Assembly (NCBI GenBank): GCA_963723745.1
Contig: CAVRRZ010000005.1
Coordinates: 868,001 to 932,000 of the forward strand
DNA from: CAVRRZ01 sp963723745
GTDB taxonomy: Bacteria; Actinomycetota; Actinomycetes; Mycobacteriales; Geodermatophilaceae
Direction: 5' to 3'
Length of the DNA: 64,000 bases
Under the pieces are notes generated by a model. It did no database searches, was not told where the DNA came from, and saw nothing but the letters and a program-made list of their open reading frames with translations. A program made the position numbers and the translations under genes. Shown in pieces: positions 27,381 to 37,691 of the stretch; positions within the stretch are counted from its first letter, which is position 1, and every line of letters starts with the position of its first letter.

Positions 27381-27555
27381 GGACCGGTCGTCGAGCCCAA
27401 GGCCGGAAAACCAGGACGAGGCGGGTGGCCATCAGTAGGGTCTACCGGTCGGGCGCGTGAGCTGCCGACCGGGCGGGTAGGGGGCCTGACTGTGGCCGGG
27501 ATCGCTCGGTCCACGGCCGTCCGAGCGGCCCCCGAGGTGGGAGAGTGAAGTCATC

Positions 27556-28994
27556 ATGACGACATCACCAGCGCGTGCCCCGACCGCTGCGACCACCGCA
27601 GGCGGGCGACCCCGCGTGGTCATCGTCGGCTCCGGGTTCGGCGGGCTCTTCGCCGCCCAGCGCCCTGCGCAAGGCGCCGGTCGACATCACGCTCATCGGC
27701 AAGACCAGCCACCACCTGTTCCAGCCGCTGCTCTACCAGGTGGCCACCGGCATCCTCTCCGAGGGCGAGATCGCGCCGGCCACCCGCGAGATCCTGCGCC
27801 GGCAGGAGAACGCCCGCGTCGTGCTCGGCGAGGTCACCGACATCGACCTGGCCGCGCGCACGGTCACCTCGACGATCCTGGGCCGCACCACCGTGCACCC
27901 CTACGACGAGCTGATCGTCGCCGCCGGTGCCGGCCAGTCCTACTTCGGCAACGACCAGTTCGCCGAGTTCGCCCCCGGCATGAAGAGCGATCGACGACGC
28001 CCTCGAGCTGCGCGGCCGCATCTTCGGCGCTTTCGAGCTCGCCGAGCTGGCCACCGACCAGGACGAGATCGACCGGCTGCTGACCTTCGTCGTCGTCGGC
28101 GCCGGTCCCACCGGCGTCGAGATGGCCGGGCAGATCGCCGAGCTCGCCCGCCGCACGCTGCGCCGCGACTTCCGGCGCATCGACCCGACCACCGCCCGGG
28201 TCGTCCTGCTCGACGCCGCACCCAACGTGCTGCCCTCCTTCGGCGAGAAGCTCGGCGGCCGCGCCCGCCGGCAGCTCAACGAGATCGGCGTCGAGGTCCA
28301 GCTCGGCGCGATGGTCACCGACGTCGACGCCGACGGCATCGAGGTCAAGGACGCCGACGGGCAGGTCCGCCGGATCAACGCCGCCACCAAGATCTGGGCC
28401 GCCGGCGTGCAGGCCAGCCCGCTGGGCCGCCTACTCGGCGAGCAGTCCGGCGCCGAGGTCGACCGCGCCGGCCGCGTCGCCGTGCGGCCGGACCTGACCC
28501 TGCCGGGGCACCCCGAGGTCCACGTCGTCGGCGACATGATGTCGCTGGACAAGCTGCCCGGCGTGGCGCAGGTCGCCATCCAGGGCGGCCGCTACGCCGC
28601 CGACGCCGATCAAGCGGCGCTCGGACCGGGCAAGCGAGCCTCAGGGCCCGTTCAGCTACAACGACAAGGGCTCGATGGCGACGATCTCGCGGTTCTCCGC
28701 CGTCGCCGACCTGGGCGGCAGGCTCAAGTTCGAGGGCTTCATCGCCTGGGTGATGTGGCTGGTCGTGCACCTGTTCTACATCGTCGGCTTCAAGAGCCGG
28801 ATCACGACCGTGCTGCACTGGCGGTGAGCTTCCTCGGCCGCGGCCGGTCCCAGCGGGTGGCCACCCAGCAGCAGGTCTACGGCCGGCTGGCGCTCGAGCA
28901 CGCTCGGGCCGCGGCTTCGAGGCGTCGAAGACCGGCGGGCCCAAGGACGACCGTCGTCGTCGGCGAGGACCGCACCAGCCGCGAGTCCGCCTGA
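27556..28994 (+). pseudogene. ndh: Type II NADH dehydrogenase (NDH-2), frameshifted
   Basis: A single-subunit FAD enzyme that passes electrons from NADH to quinone without pumping protons. The first FAD site VVIVGSGFGGLFAA is followed by HLFQPLLYQVATGIL and the NAD site TFVVVGAGPTGVEMAGQIAEL. Further on are VHVVGDMM, GVAQVAIQGG and a C-terminal amphipathic/membrane segment AWVMWLVVHLFYIVGFKSR, all typical of NDH-2. Shifts are near 27660, 27990, 28608, 28640 and 28825. ATG 27556 follows GGGAGAG. The family length is about 440-460 residues, matching the locus. No sign of missing catalytic residues. Confidence 0.85.
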
Positions 28995-29004
28995 TCCGTC
29001 GGCG

Positions 29005-30168
29005 TCAGCGGACGACGGTGCCCTCGCGCACGATGCGCGGCGGCGACCGCGCGGCGTGTCCCCCGTGCGCAGCCAGGTCGCGCCGCTGCCGCTGAGCCGA
29101 GGTGCCGCGGGCGAACAGCCGGTCCACCAGCTCGCCGACCTCGGCCCACTCGTCGTGGTCGCGGAGGTCGTCCTCGAGCTCGGCGAGCAGCCGGCGCACC
29201 GCGACCCGGCGCCTCCACCAGGACTCGCCGCTCCGGAGTCGAACAGCTCCCCGGCCACGCCGTGCCGGGCGGCCCGCCAGCGGGCCGCCCGGAGCAGCTC
29301 CGGCGCGCGGCTGGGGGCAGGGACGGTGGCCCAGCTCGGGCGCGCTCGGCGAGCACCCGCACCAGCGACCGGGCCAGCGCGGCGTGCAGCACGGCGTCGT
29401 CGACGTCGGTGCAGACGTCGGCCAGCCGGAACTCCAGCGTGGGCAGGTGCTGCGACGGGCGGAGGTCCCAGTACAGGTGGGAGGCGTCGGCGACCACGCC
29501 GGAGGCGACCAGCCCCTCCACCACCTCGCGGAACCGCTCGGCGCTGCCGAAGTACTCCGGGATGCCGGTCATCGGCCACCGCGACCACCACAGGGTCCGG
29601 TAGCTGTCGTAGCCGGTGTCGAGACCGCCGTGGAACGGTGAGCTGCCGGTCATGGCCAGCAGCACCGGCAGGTACGGCCGGGCACGGTCCATGACCGCCG
29701 ACAGCGGTCTCGAGATCGGGGACGCCGACGTGCACGTGGCAGCCGCAGATGTCCTGCTGGACGGCGAGCGCCGCCCAGCGCTCGACCATCGCCTCGTAGC
29801 GCGGGGGCGTGCGTGATCTCCTGGTGCTGCCAGCTCCCGAACGGGTGCGTCGACGCGGCCAGGATCGCGCACCCCCGCCGACTCGGCGGCCGCGGTGGCC
29901 TCCAGCCGGGCGCACGCGATCTCGGCGCGGATCTCGGCCAGCGTGCGGCAGATGCCGGTGGCGGTCTCGAGCTGGGTGGTGGTGATCTCGGCCTGGATGC
30001 GCCCGCCGACCTCCTGCCGCATCACCGCCTCGACCAGCTCGGGGCTCGGCGTCAGCCGTAGGTCTCCGGGTGGACGAGGTGGTACTCCTCCTCGACGCCC
30101 AGGGTCGAGCCGGCGGCCGCGGCCTGGTTGGTGCCGAGGTCCCGGGTCTCCGCCGGCGTCGTCCCCAC
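29005..30168 (-). pseudogene. Glutamate-cysteine ligase-like carboxylate-amine ligase (YbdK/EgtA type), frameshifted
   Basis: Segments of a roughly 380-residue GCS2-family enzyme: N-terminal TLGVEEEYHLVHPET, then 'QAEITTTQLETATGICRTLAE', 'QQDICGCHVHVGVPD', 'DSYRTLWWSRWPMTGIPEYFGS', 'HLYWDLRPSQHLPTLEFRLADVCTDVDDAV'. These are the ATP/substrate motifs of YbdK-like ligases that join an amine to the carboxylate of glutamate. Frame changes lie near 30055, 29870, 29815, 29700, 29340 and 29225. Start GTG 30168 follows GGAGG. EgtA (ergothioneine) and YbdK cannot be separated from this damaged sequence. Confidence 0.75.
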
Positions 30169-30316
30169 GCGTCCTCCAGTCGGCTCGGCGGCGAGCGCTG
30201 CGCCGCCTCCACCCCGGAGCCGGGGACGGCTGCCATCAGCCGTGCCGAAACGGTAGAGCCTTCCCCCGGCCGTCGCACCCGGCGAGGTCCATGAAGAGTC
30301 GGTGAAGCTTCGTCGA

Positions 30317-32298
30317 CTACGGCTCGGCGAACCAGGCGAACCCCAGGCCCGGGAGCGACCAGGCGGCCGTGCCGCACCGGGAAGTCCTCGTCGCTGGCCA
30401 GCACCCGCTCGAAGGTGCCGAATCCGGTGACCGTGTCCGCGTCGACCCCCTGGGGGTAGGGCGCGAAGTTGGCCAGCCCGACGAACGCGCCGCCGCGCGG
30501 CGTGCGCCGTCGCCAGGCGAGCACGAACTCGTTGCCGACGTCGAGCACCTCCGACTCCGTCCCGCCGCGCAGCGCCACCAGCGACCGGCGGGTCTCCCCC
30601 AGCCGGCGCATCCAGCCGAACACCCGGCCCTCGACCGTCGTCGGGTCGGCCCGCCGGGTGGCCCGCTCCCAGTCCATCGCAGGCCGGTGCAGCCAGCGGT
30701 TGTCGGGCGCCCGCTCGGGGACGGCGAGGTATCCCCGGTCGTTGCACAGCGCCGAGCTCGTCGCCCATGTAGAGCAGCGGGATCCCGCCCCACGCGTAGG
30801 TGACCGAGTACAGCAGGACGAGCCTGCGGACGGCGGCGTCGACCTCGCACGGGTCACCGTTCTCCAGGGCCGCCTCCAGGCCGCAGAGCGAGGCCGCGGT
30901 GCCGGAGACGCGGGCGTCGCCGGTGGCCTCGTTCTCCTGGAAGAGCTCACCGCGGGCGAACGAGCCGGGGAACCGGCCGGAGTAGAAGTCGCTGAGGAAG
31001 CGGCGGTGCCCGAACCCGTCGCTGCCGACCGCCGCGGCGTCGGTGTCGCTGACCGCCCAGCCGATGTCGTCGTGCCCGCGCACGTAGGTGCACCACGAGG
31101 TCGTCGGCGGGATGGCCCTCATCCGGCGGAGGGCCGCGCGCGGCAGCCGGGCGTCCTGGGTGGCCAGGCTGCTCCACAGCAGCACCATGAGCTGGTTGTG
31201 GTAGGCCAGCTCGCACTCCGGTCGGTACCGGTCGTGCCCGCCCAGGTAGGGCACGAGGTCCTCCGGCGAGACGATCGCCTCGGCCTTGAAGACGACCCCG
31301 GGCGCGGCGGTGCGGGTCAGCGCGTGCAACAACTGCAGCAGCGTGTGGACCTCGGGCTGGTTCTGGCAGCTGGTGCCCAGCCGCTTCCACATGAAGGGGA
31401 CGGCGTCCATGCGGAACACGTCGATGCCGCGGTTGGCCAGCCAGGTGATCTCACCGAGCATCGCCAGGGTGACCTCGGGGTTGGTGTAGTCGAGATCCCA
31501 CTGGTAGGGCCAGAACGTCGTCCAGACCCAGCCCCCCTCGCCGCTGCGCGCCTCGGGCACCCAGCTGAACGACCCCGGGGCACGGTCCGGGAAGACCTCC
31601 GGGATGGTGGCGTCGTATGCGTCGGGCATCGTGCGGTCCGGAAACGCGGTGTAGAAGCCCTCGAACGCGGGGTCACCGGCCAGCCAGCCCCTCGCCCAGC
31701 GGTGCTCGCGCGCGGTGTGGTTGAGCACCAGGTCGACGCACAGGCTCATGTCCCGCTCGTGCAGCGCCGTCGCCACCGCCTCGAGGTCGGCCATGGTGCC
31801 CAGCCGCGGGTCGACCTGCCGGTAGTCGGCCACGGCGTACCCGCCGTCGTTCTCGCCCTCCCGCGGCCGCAGCAGCGGCATGAGGTGCAGGTAGGTCGTG
31901 CCGAGCTCGGCGAGGTAGTCCAGGTGCGCGGGCAGCGCGTCGAGGGTGCCGCAGAACCGGTCGACGTAGCAGACGTAACCCTGCACGCGGGACCGCTGGA
32001 ACCAGGCCGGGTCGATCTCCCGGCGGCGGTCGATGCGCCGCAGCGGCTCCGGCCGCTCCGCGGCGGCCGCCAGGACGGTGCGCAGCGACCGCTCGAACAG
32101 CTCGTCGACGTCGGCGCGCTCGCCGTAGAGGACGGCCAGCGGCTCGTGCACGTCGAGCACCGCGAGATCGGCGCGAGCCAGGAAGGCGTCCGCCTCCGCC
32201 TCCCCGAGCAGGTCGACCGCATCCTTGGCCAATCGAGGCCGCAGGTCCTGCCACGCCGCCCGCGCAGCCCGCCGTCGCCCTGCGTCCGAGACCGTCAC
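30317..32298 (-). CDS. Amylosucrase (GH13), two frameshifts near the 3' end
   Basis: About 660 residues. GH13 core motifs are in place: DLVLNHTA, the nucleophile Asp in GIDVFRMDAVPFMWKRLGT, the acid/base Glu in VVFKAEAIV, and RGHDDIGWAV. The run 'GTSCQNQPEVHTLLQLLHAL' and the helical N-terminal domain are characteristic of amylosucrase, which builds alpha-1,4-glucan from sucrose. Frame changes near 30750 (joining MGDEL to ALCNDRGYLAV) and near 30350 interrupt domain B'/C sequence only. The start GTG 32298 is tentative, as no strong ribosome site is seen. Confidence 0.87.
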
Positions 32299-32405
32299 GG
32301 CTGCAGTATCGCGGCAATCGCGTTCGCCCACGGCGTGAGCGGTGCACCGGGGGCCGGAGGAGGCGTTCACTGGTGCCTGCAAGCGTGTAATCACCGGAGG
32401 TCGCG

Positions 32406-33347
32406 ATGAGCCTCTCCCCCGAACCCGATACCGCGCTGGACGCCTACTCCCGGGTGGTCACCACCGTGGCCGGCGAGCTGACGCCGCACGTCGCGGCCCT
32501 GCAGGTGACCAGCGGTTCCCGGGCCGGCGCGGGCTCGGCCGTGGTGATCCGCGAGGACCGCCTGCTGCTCACCAACGCCCATGTCGTGGGCCGGGCCCGA
32601 TCGGGACGGGCCGTGTTCGCCGACGGGACCGATGCCGACGTCGACGTCGTCGGCGCCGACCCCCTCTCCGACCTCGCGGTCGTCCGGGCCCGCAGCGGCA
32701 CTCCCCCGCCGGCGACGCTCGGGAACGCCGCCGAACTCCGCGTCGGTCAGCTCGTCGTCGCCGTCGGCAACCCGCTGGGGCTGGCCGGCTCGGTGACCGC
32801 GGGGGTGGTCAGCGGCCTCGGCCGGTCGCTGCCGACCCACGACGGCCGGACGGCCCGCGTCGTGGAGGACGTCATCCAGACCGATGCGGCCCTCAACCCG
32901 GGCAACTCCGGCGGCGCCCTCGCCGACGCCTCGTGCCGGGTCGTCGGCATCAACACGGCGGTCGCCGGCTGGGGTCTGGGCCTGGCCGTGCCGATCAACG
33001 AGACCACGCGGCGGATCGTCGGCGCGCTGGTACGCGACGGGCGGGTCCGGCGCGCCTACCTGGGCCTGGTCAGCACACCGGCTCCGCTGCCCGGCGCACT
33101 GGCCGAGCGGCTGGGGCGCCGCCGCGGCCTGCGCGTCGTCGACGTCGTCGCCGGCTCACCGGCCGACCGGTCGGGCCTCAAACCCGGCGACCTCGTCCTC
33201 GAGGCCGGCCGGGCGCCGGTCGCCGACGCCCAGAGCCTGCAGCGGCTGCTGTTCGCCGAGGCGATCGGCACCACGCTGCCCGTCACCGTCTACCGACGGG
33301 GCGCGATGGTCGACGTCCTCACCGTGCCGACCGAGCTGACCGGCTGA
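32406..33347 (+). CDS. Trypsin-like serine protease with PDZ domain (HtrA/DegP-like), no export signal
   Basis: A 313-residue protein. The S1 domain has all three catalytic residues: His in LTNAHVVG, Asp in DPLSDLAVV and Ser in NPGNSGGAL. A C-terminal PDZ domain follows from 'RAYLGLVSTP' to 'VTVYRRGAMV', with the carboxylate loop GLRVVDVVAGSPADRSGLKPGD. Unlike most HtrA proteins there is no signal peptide or membrane anchor before the protease domain, so it should stay in the cytoplasm. ATG 32406 has GGAGGT 5 bases upstream. Confidence 0.88.
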   Translation: MSLSPEPDTALDAYSRVVTTVAGELTPHVAALQVTSGSRAGAGSAVVIREDRLLLTNAHVVGRARSGRAVFADGTDADVDVVGADPLSDLAVVRARSGTPPPATLGNAAELRVGQLVVAVGNPLGLAGSVTAGVVSGLGRSLPTHDGRTARVVEDVIQTDAALNPGNSGGALADASCRVVGINTAVAGWGLGLAVPINETTRRIVGALVRDGRVRRAYLGLVSTPAPLPGALAERLGRRRGLRVVDVVAGSPADRSGLKPGDLVLEAGRAPVADAQSLQRLLFAEAIGTTLPVTVYRRGAMVDVLTVPTELTG

Positions 33348-33434
33348 CCCGGCCGCTCGCCCCACCCCGTCGCGATCACGGCGCGGGAACCACGTGTCGC
33401 GACGCGGCCCCGGTCGGCACGCCATGATCGCCGC

Positions 33435-34421
33435 ATGCTGCCGCTCGCCGAACTGCACGTGCACATCGAGGGCACCCTCGAGTCAGATCTGCTGGTCACC
33501 CTGGCCCGCCGCAACGGGGTGCCGCTGCCCAGCTACGACCCGGCCGAGCTGACCGCCCGGTACGCCGACTTCGCCGGGCTGCAGGACTTCCTCGACGTCT
33601 ACTACGCCAACCTGGCGGTGCTGCGCACCGAGGAGGACTTCCACGACCTGGCCGCCGCGTACCTGCGCCGGGCCGCCGCGGCGGGGGTCCGGCGGGCCGA
33701 GGTCTTCTGTGATCCGCAGACGCACCTGCGCAACGGGGTGCCGCTGGGGGTCGTCTTCGGCGGGCTGGGCGCGGCGCTGGCCGAGGCCCGCGCGGAGGGC
33801 ATCTCGGCCGACCTGATCGTGTGCTTCCTGCGCGACCTCGGCGGCGAGGCGGCCGAGGACCTGCTGCGGCAGGCCCTGCCGTTCCGGGAGCACTTCATCG
33901 GCGTGGGCCTGGACTCGGCGGAGGTCGGCTGGCCGCCGCGGCTGTTCGCGAAGGCCTACGAGATGGCCACCGCCGAGGGCCTGCACCGGGTGGCCCATGC
34001 CGGGGAGGAAGGCGGCCCGGAGTACGTCCGTGAGGCACTCGACGTGCTGCGGGTCGAGCGGGTCGACCACGGCAACCGGGCGCTGGAGGACGCCGACCTG
34101 GTGGCGCGGCTGGTCGACGAGCAGGTGCCGCTGACCGTCTGCCCGCTGTCCAACGTCGCGCTCAAGGGCGTGCCCGGCATCGAGGTGCACCCGCTGCCGC
34201 GGATGCTGGAGCTCGGCCTGGCGGTGACGGTCAACAGCGACGACCCGGCGTACTTCGGCGGCGGCATCGACACCGTCGTCGCCACCCTGCGGACGTCCCT
34301 CGGCATGGGTGACGACGAGCTCGCCACCCTGGCCGGCACCTCGTTCCGGGCCGCCTTCCTGGACGACGCCGAGCGGTCGCAGCGGCTGGCCGAGGTGCGG
34401 GCCTGGAGGGGCCGGCGGTAG
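33435..34421 (+). CDS. Adenosine deaminase family protein, probably adenine deaminase
   Basis: A 328-residue amidohydrolase. The metal site is LHVHIEGTLE (HxH), the third His and Glu are in VAHAGEEGG, then VDHGNR and NSDDPAYFGG. The signatures 'DFLDVYYANLAVLRTEEDF', 'FCDPQTH', 'GVGLDSAEVGWPP' and 'PLTVCPLSNVALKGV' match the adenine deaminase branch (adenine to hypoxanthine) better than true adenosine deaminases. It is a purine salvage enzyme in the cytoplasm. The start ATG 33435 matches the family beginning just before the HxH motif. It stands alone. Confidence 0.85.
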   Translation: MLPLAELHVHIEGTLESDLLVTLARRNGVPLPSYDPAELTARYADFAGLQDFLDVYYANLAVLRTEEDFHDLAAAYLRRAAAAGVRRAEVFCDPQTHLRNGVPLGVVFGGLGAALAEARAEGISADLIVCFLRDLGGEAAEDLLRQALPFREHFIGVGLDSAEVGWPPRLFAKAYEMATAEGLHRVAHAGEEGGPEYVREALDVLRVERVDHGNRALEDADLVARLVDEQVPLTVCPLSNVALKGVPGIEVHPLPRMLELGLAVTVNSDDPAYFGGGIDTVVATLRTSLGMGDDELATLAGTSFRAAFLDDAERSQRLAEVRAWRGRR

Positions 34422-34485
34422 GGGTGAGACGGGGTTCAGTTCTCCTCCCGACCTGTCGATGAGCATGCCGGGAAGGATGGTCGAC

Positions 34486-35415
34486 ATGCACATGGCACGG
34501 CGGACGGCGACCTCGCTGCTGGCTGCGCTGTACGCCGTCAGCGGCGCGCTGTGCTTGTCCCTCGCGGCGGTGCCGATGCACCGGGACACGCCCGTCGAGC
34601 TGCTGCTGGTCCTCGGGTGCATCGGCGTGGTGGGCGGGTTGACGCTCCGGCTGCGCGCCGGCCGGCTCGGCGACACCGCGATGCATGTCGCGGTCGCCGT
34701 CATGTCGGTGCTGATCGGCGTGCTGGCCTGGCGCAGCGCCACCGCGGTGGGCATCGTCGGCCTGGGCCCGGCCATGATCGGCGTCGAGCTGTTCGTGGCC
34801 TACTTCTTCCCGCGACGGGTGGCGCGGCTGCACACCGCCCTGCTCCTGCTCGCGACGACGGCCGGCGCGGTCGCCGCCACGCCGTCGGGCTTCCTGGTGC
34901 CGTGGATCACCGTGCTCGTCGCGGTGGTCGCCCTCGGCGAGGCGCAGGTGCGGATCGCCGAGCAGCTGCGTACGGCGGCCGACACCGACCCGCTCACCAA
35001 CGTCGCCAACCGGCGGGCCTGGGAGCTCGAGTCCGATCGGCACCTGGCCCGGGCCGCCCGCACCGGGGAGCCGGTGACGTTCGCGATCCTCGACCTCGAC
35101 GACTTCAAGGAGGTCAACGACCGCGACGGGCACATCGCCGGCGACACGCTTCTGCGGGACCTCACCCACGGCTGGACCCGGCGGCTGCGCCGCGCCGACC
35201 TGCTCGGCCGGTACGGCGGCGACGAGTTCGTGCTGTGCCTGCCCGCGACCGACGAGCGGGGGGCCCGCGAGGTGCTCGCCCAGCTCGACGACACCCACGA
35301 CTTCCGGTGGTCGGTCGGGCTGGCCACCGCCCGGCCGGACGACACGGTGACCAGCGTGCTGGCCCGCGCCGACGCCGACCTCTACGCGCAGAAGCGCAGC
35401 GGCCGCCGCGCCTGA
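34486..35415 (+). CDS. Membrane-bound GGDEF diguanylate cyclase with I-site
   Basis: About 309 residues. Six hydrophobic segments in the first 160 residues form a MASE-like sensor, followed by a GGDEF domain with an intact active site (GRYGGDEFVLC). An inhibitory RxxD site (RRAD) lies 5 residues before GGDEF, so product feedback is expected. The N-terminal domain is not one I can name. Start ATG 34486 is chosen because GGAAGG ends 9 bases before it; in-frame ATGs at 34459, 34465 and 34477 are alternatives. It converges on the SDR gene with a 4-base gap. Confidence 0.85.
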   Translation: MHMARRTATSLLAALYAVSGALCLSLAAVPMHRDTPVELLLVLGCIGVVGGLTLRLRAGRLGDTAMHVAVAVMSVLIGVLAWRSATAVGIVGLGPAMIGVELFVAYFFPRRVARLHTALLLLATTAGAVAATPSGFLVPWITVLVAVVALGEAQVRIAEQLRTAADTDPLTNVANRRAWELESDRHLARAARTGEPVTFAILDLDDFKEVNDRDGHIAGDTLLRDLTHGWTRRLRRADLLGRYGGDEFVLCLPATDERGAREVLAQLDDTHDFRWSVGLATARPDDTVTSVLARADADLYAQKRSGRRA

Positions 35416-35419
35416 GGGG

Positions 35420-36232
35420 TCAGGGGCGGCGCCAGTCGTCCACCGCCAGGTGGGACCCGGCCATCGGGCCCATCTGCAGCATGCCGCCGTCCACCGCCCA
35501 CGACGCCCCGGTGACGTAGCCGGCGGCCGGCGAGGCCAGGAACGCCACGACCGCGGCCACCTCGCGGGCGTCGCCGGGCCTGCCCAGCGGGATGCCCCGC
35601 CGCTCGTGCCCCGGCGCGGTCGGGTCCTCGTCCTCCTGGCCGGTCATCGCCGTCGCGATCTCCCCGGGTGCCACTGAGTTGACCGTGATGCCGTGCTCGG
35701 CCAGCTCCAGGGCGGCCACCCGGGTCAGCAGCCCGAGACCGCCCTTGGCCGCGCAGTAGGCGGCCGCGCCCACCCGGGGCTGGTGCTCGTGGACGCTGGT
35801 GATGTTCACGATCCGGCCGCCGCGGCCGGCAGCCACCATGCGGCGCGCGGCCCGCTGCAGGCAGACGAACGCGCCGTCGAGATCGGTGGCGAGCACCTGC
35901 CGCCAGGTGTCGAGGTCGAGGTCGAGCAGCGGGGTCAGGTGGCCCGTCCCGGCGTCGTTGACCAGGACGTCGAGGCCGCCGAGCGCATCGGCCAGCCCGT
36001 CCACCACGCCGGCGGCGTCGAGCAGCCGGGTGAGGTCGAGGTGCCGGATCTCGGCGGCCCGACCGTGGCTGCGCACCTCCTCCGCGGTGTCCTCGGCCAT
36101 GGCCTCGTCGCGGTACCAGGTGATGCCGACGTCGCAGCCCTGCTCGGCGAGGGCGACGGCGACCGCCCGGCCGATGCCGGACTCCGAGCCGGTGACGACG
36201 GCGACGCGCGAAGAGGTCCCCGGGGATGTCAT
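35420..36232 (-). CDS. Short-chain dehydrogenase/reductase (glucose 1-dehydrogenase-like)
   Basis: A 270-residue classical SDR. The cofactor site is VTGSESGIGRAVAVAL, then LVNDAG (where NNAG is usual), and a catalytic Ser/Tyr/Lys set in NITSVHEHQPRVGAAAYCAAKGG. The C-terminus ends in VDGGM typical of glucose-1-dehydrogenase-like members. No neighbour shares its strand closely, so its substrate is open. Confidence 0.85.
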   Translation of the reverse strand: MTSPGTSSRVAVVTGSESGIGRAVAVALAEQGCDVGITWYRDEAMAEDTAEEVRSHGRAAEIRHLDLTRLLDAAGVVDGLADALGGLDVLVNDAGTGHLTPLLDLDLDTWRQVLATDLDGAFVCLQRAARRMVAAGRGGRIVNITSVHEHQPRVGAAAYCAAKGGLGLLTRVAALELAEHGITVNSVAPGEIATAMTGQEDEDPTAPGHERRGIPLGRPGDAREVAAVVAFLASPAAGYVTGASWAVDGGMLQMGPMAGSHLAVDDWRRP

Positions 36233-36351
36233 GGCCGCGACGCTAGGGCCGCCCGACCGGCTCCGCGAGAGGGCCGCCGGAGGGGTCCCGGATGTCGGTG
36301 CCCGGGCCTAGCGTGCAGCCATCGGGCCCGGACGGCGGAGGGATGCAGACC

Positions 36352-36894
36352 ATGACCACGACGAGGACGGCGACGACGAGCAAGACCCTCGCCACGGCCG
36401 AGCGGGCCGACCTGCTCGAGACGCTGGCCGCGCACCGGCAGTTCCTCCGGTTCACGGTGCAGGGGCTCACCGACGAGCAGGCCCGGCAGCGGACGACGGC
36501 CAGCGAGCTGACCCTGGGCGGCCTGGTCAAGCACGTCGCCCGCACCGAGGCCAAGTGGATCGACTTCCTCCTCGAGGGCCCCGAGGTGATGGCCGCGCCC
36601 ACCGACCCGGCCGGCTACGCGAAGTGGGCCGACGACTTCCGGCTGCTGCCCGACGAGACGCTCACCGGGGTGCTCGCCGAGTACGAGCGGGTGGCTGCCC
36701 GTACCGACGACCTCGTGCGCATCCTGCCGGATCTGGACGCGTCGCAACCACTGCCCGATGCGCCGTGGTTCACCCCGGGCGCACGCCGATCGGCCCGCCG
36801 GGTGTTCCTGCACATCGTCGCGGAGACCGCCCAGCACGCCGGCCACGCCGACATCCTGCGGGAGTCGCTGGACGGGCAGAAGACCATGGGCTGA
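36352..36894 (+). CDS. DinB / DUF664 family protein
   Basis: A 180-residue four-helix protein. The likely metal-binding histidines are in GGLVKHVARTEAKW and HIVAETAQHAGHADILRE, spaced as in DinB/DUF664 proteins, some of which are thiol (mycothiol)-dependent transferases in actinobacteria. ATG 36352 has GGAGGG 9 bases upstream; an ATG at 36343 lies too close to that site. The exact reaction is unknown. Confidence 0.82.
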   Translation: MTTTRTATTSKTLATAERADLLETLAAHRQFLRFTVQGLTDEQARQRTTASELTLGGLVKHVARTEAKWIDFLLEGPEVMAAPTDPAGYAKWADDFRLLPDETLTGVLAEYERVAARTDDLVRILPDLDASQPLPDAPWFTPGARRSARRVFLHIVAETAQHAGHADILRESLDGQKTMG

Positions 36895-36985
36895 GCGGCG
36901 AGGAGGACCGACCGGCCGGGCGTCGATTCCGTGACGATCCGCCGTCCCCGGGCCCGCGCCGGCCCGGTCGGGGTAGCGCCGGACA

Positions 36986-37609
36986 GTGGCCACCCCGACG
37001 CTGCGAGCCGCCGCGGTCGCGGTGGGTGCCGCCCTGCTCGCCGGCTGCGTGGCCGTCGGCTCCGGATCCGGCCCACCACCCGGCGACGGCACCGGCCCCG
37101 CGCCCCAGCCGGCGCCGACCGCGGGCTCGACCGCGCCGATCGAGGAGCGGATCGCCCGGGAGATCGTCGATCGGGTGAACGCCGAGCGGCGGGAGCGCGG
37201 CCTGGCGGCCCTGGCGTGGAACGGTGCCCTCGCCTCGGTGGCGACCCGGTGGAGCGAGCAGATGGCCTCGACCGGGCGACCCGAGCACCAGGACCTGTCC
37301 GCCCTCCTGGAGCGCGAGGAGCTCGCCGGTTTCCGCGGCCTCGGGGAGAACATCTTCACCGCCTCCGCACCGGTACCGGCCGGGTCGATGCACGTCGGCT
37401 GGATGGAGTCCGACGGGCACCGGCGCAACGTGCTCAACCCCGGCTGGAACCGCATCGGCGTCGGCGTGCACTGCGCGGCCGACGGCTCGGTCTGGGCGAC
37501 GCAGCAGTTCGGCCGGACGGTGGACGCGGACGTTCCCGAGGTCAGCGAGGAGATGCCGCCCCAGCAGCCGATCGTCCGCGCCGAGGAGACCGGGCCCAGC
37601 TGTGGGTGA
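36986..37609 (+). CDS. CAP/SCP-domain secreted lipoprotein
   Basis: A 207-residue protein with a signal peptide and lipobox (AALLAGC), a Gly/Pro linker and a CAP (cysteine-rich secretory/PR-1) domain. The domain shows IVDRVNAERRERGLAAL, HVGWMESDGHRRNVLNPGWNRIGVGV and ATQQFG. A conserved His is present in PEHQDL. These extracellular domains are widespread; the biochemical role is usually unknown. Start GTG 36986 gives a normal signal peptide. Confidence 0.85.
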   Translation: MATPTLRAAAVAVGAALLAGCVAVGSGSGPPPGDGTGPAPQPAPTAGSTAPIEERIAREIVDRVNAERRERGLAALAWNGALASVATRWSEQMASTGRPEHQDLSALLEREELAGFRGLGENIFTASAPVPAGSMHVGWMESDGHRRNVLNPGWNRIGVGVHCAADGSVWATQQFGRTVDADVPEVSEEMPPQQPIVRAEETGPSCG

Positions 37610-37691
37610 GCCGCGGCCGCGGGCTCCGGCCCCTCGCGACGGCGGCGCCCGATCCGGCGGGCGGCCGGCGAGGGGGCGCGCACGACGAGGG

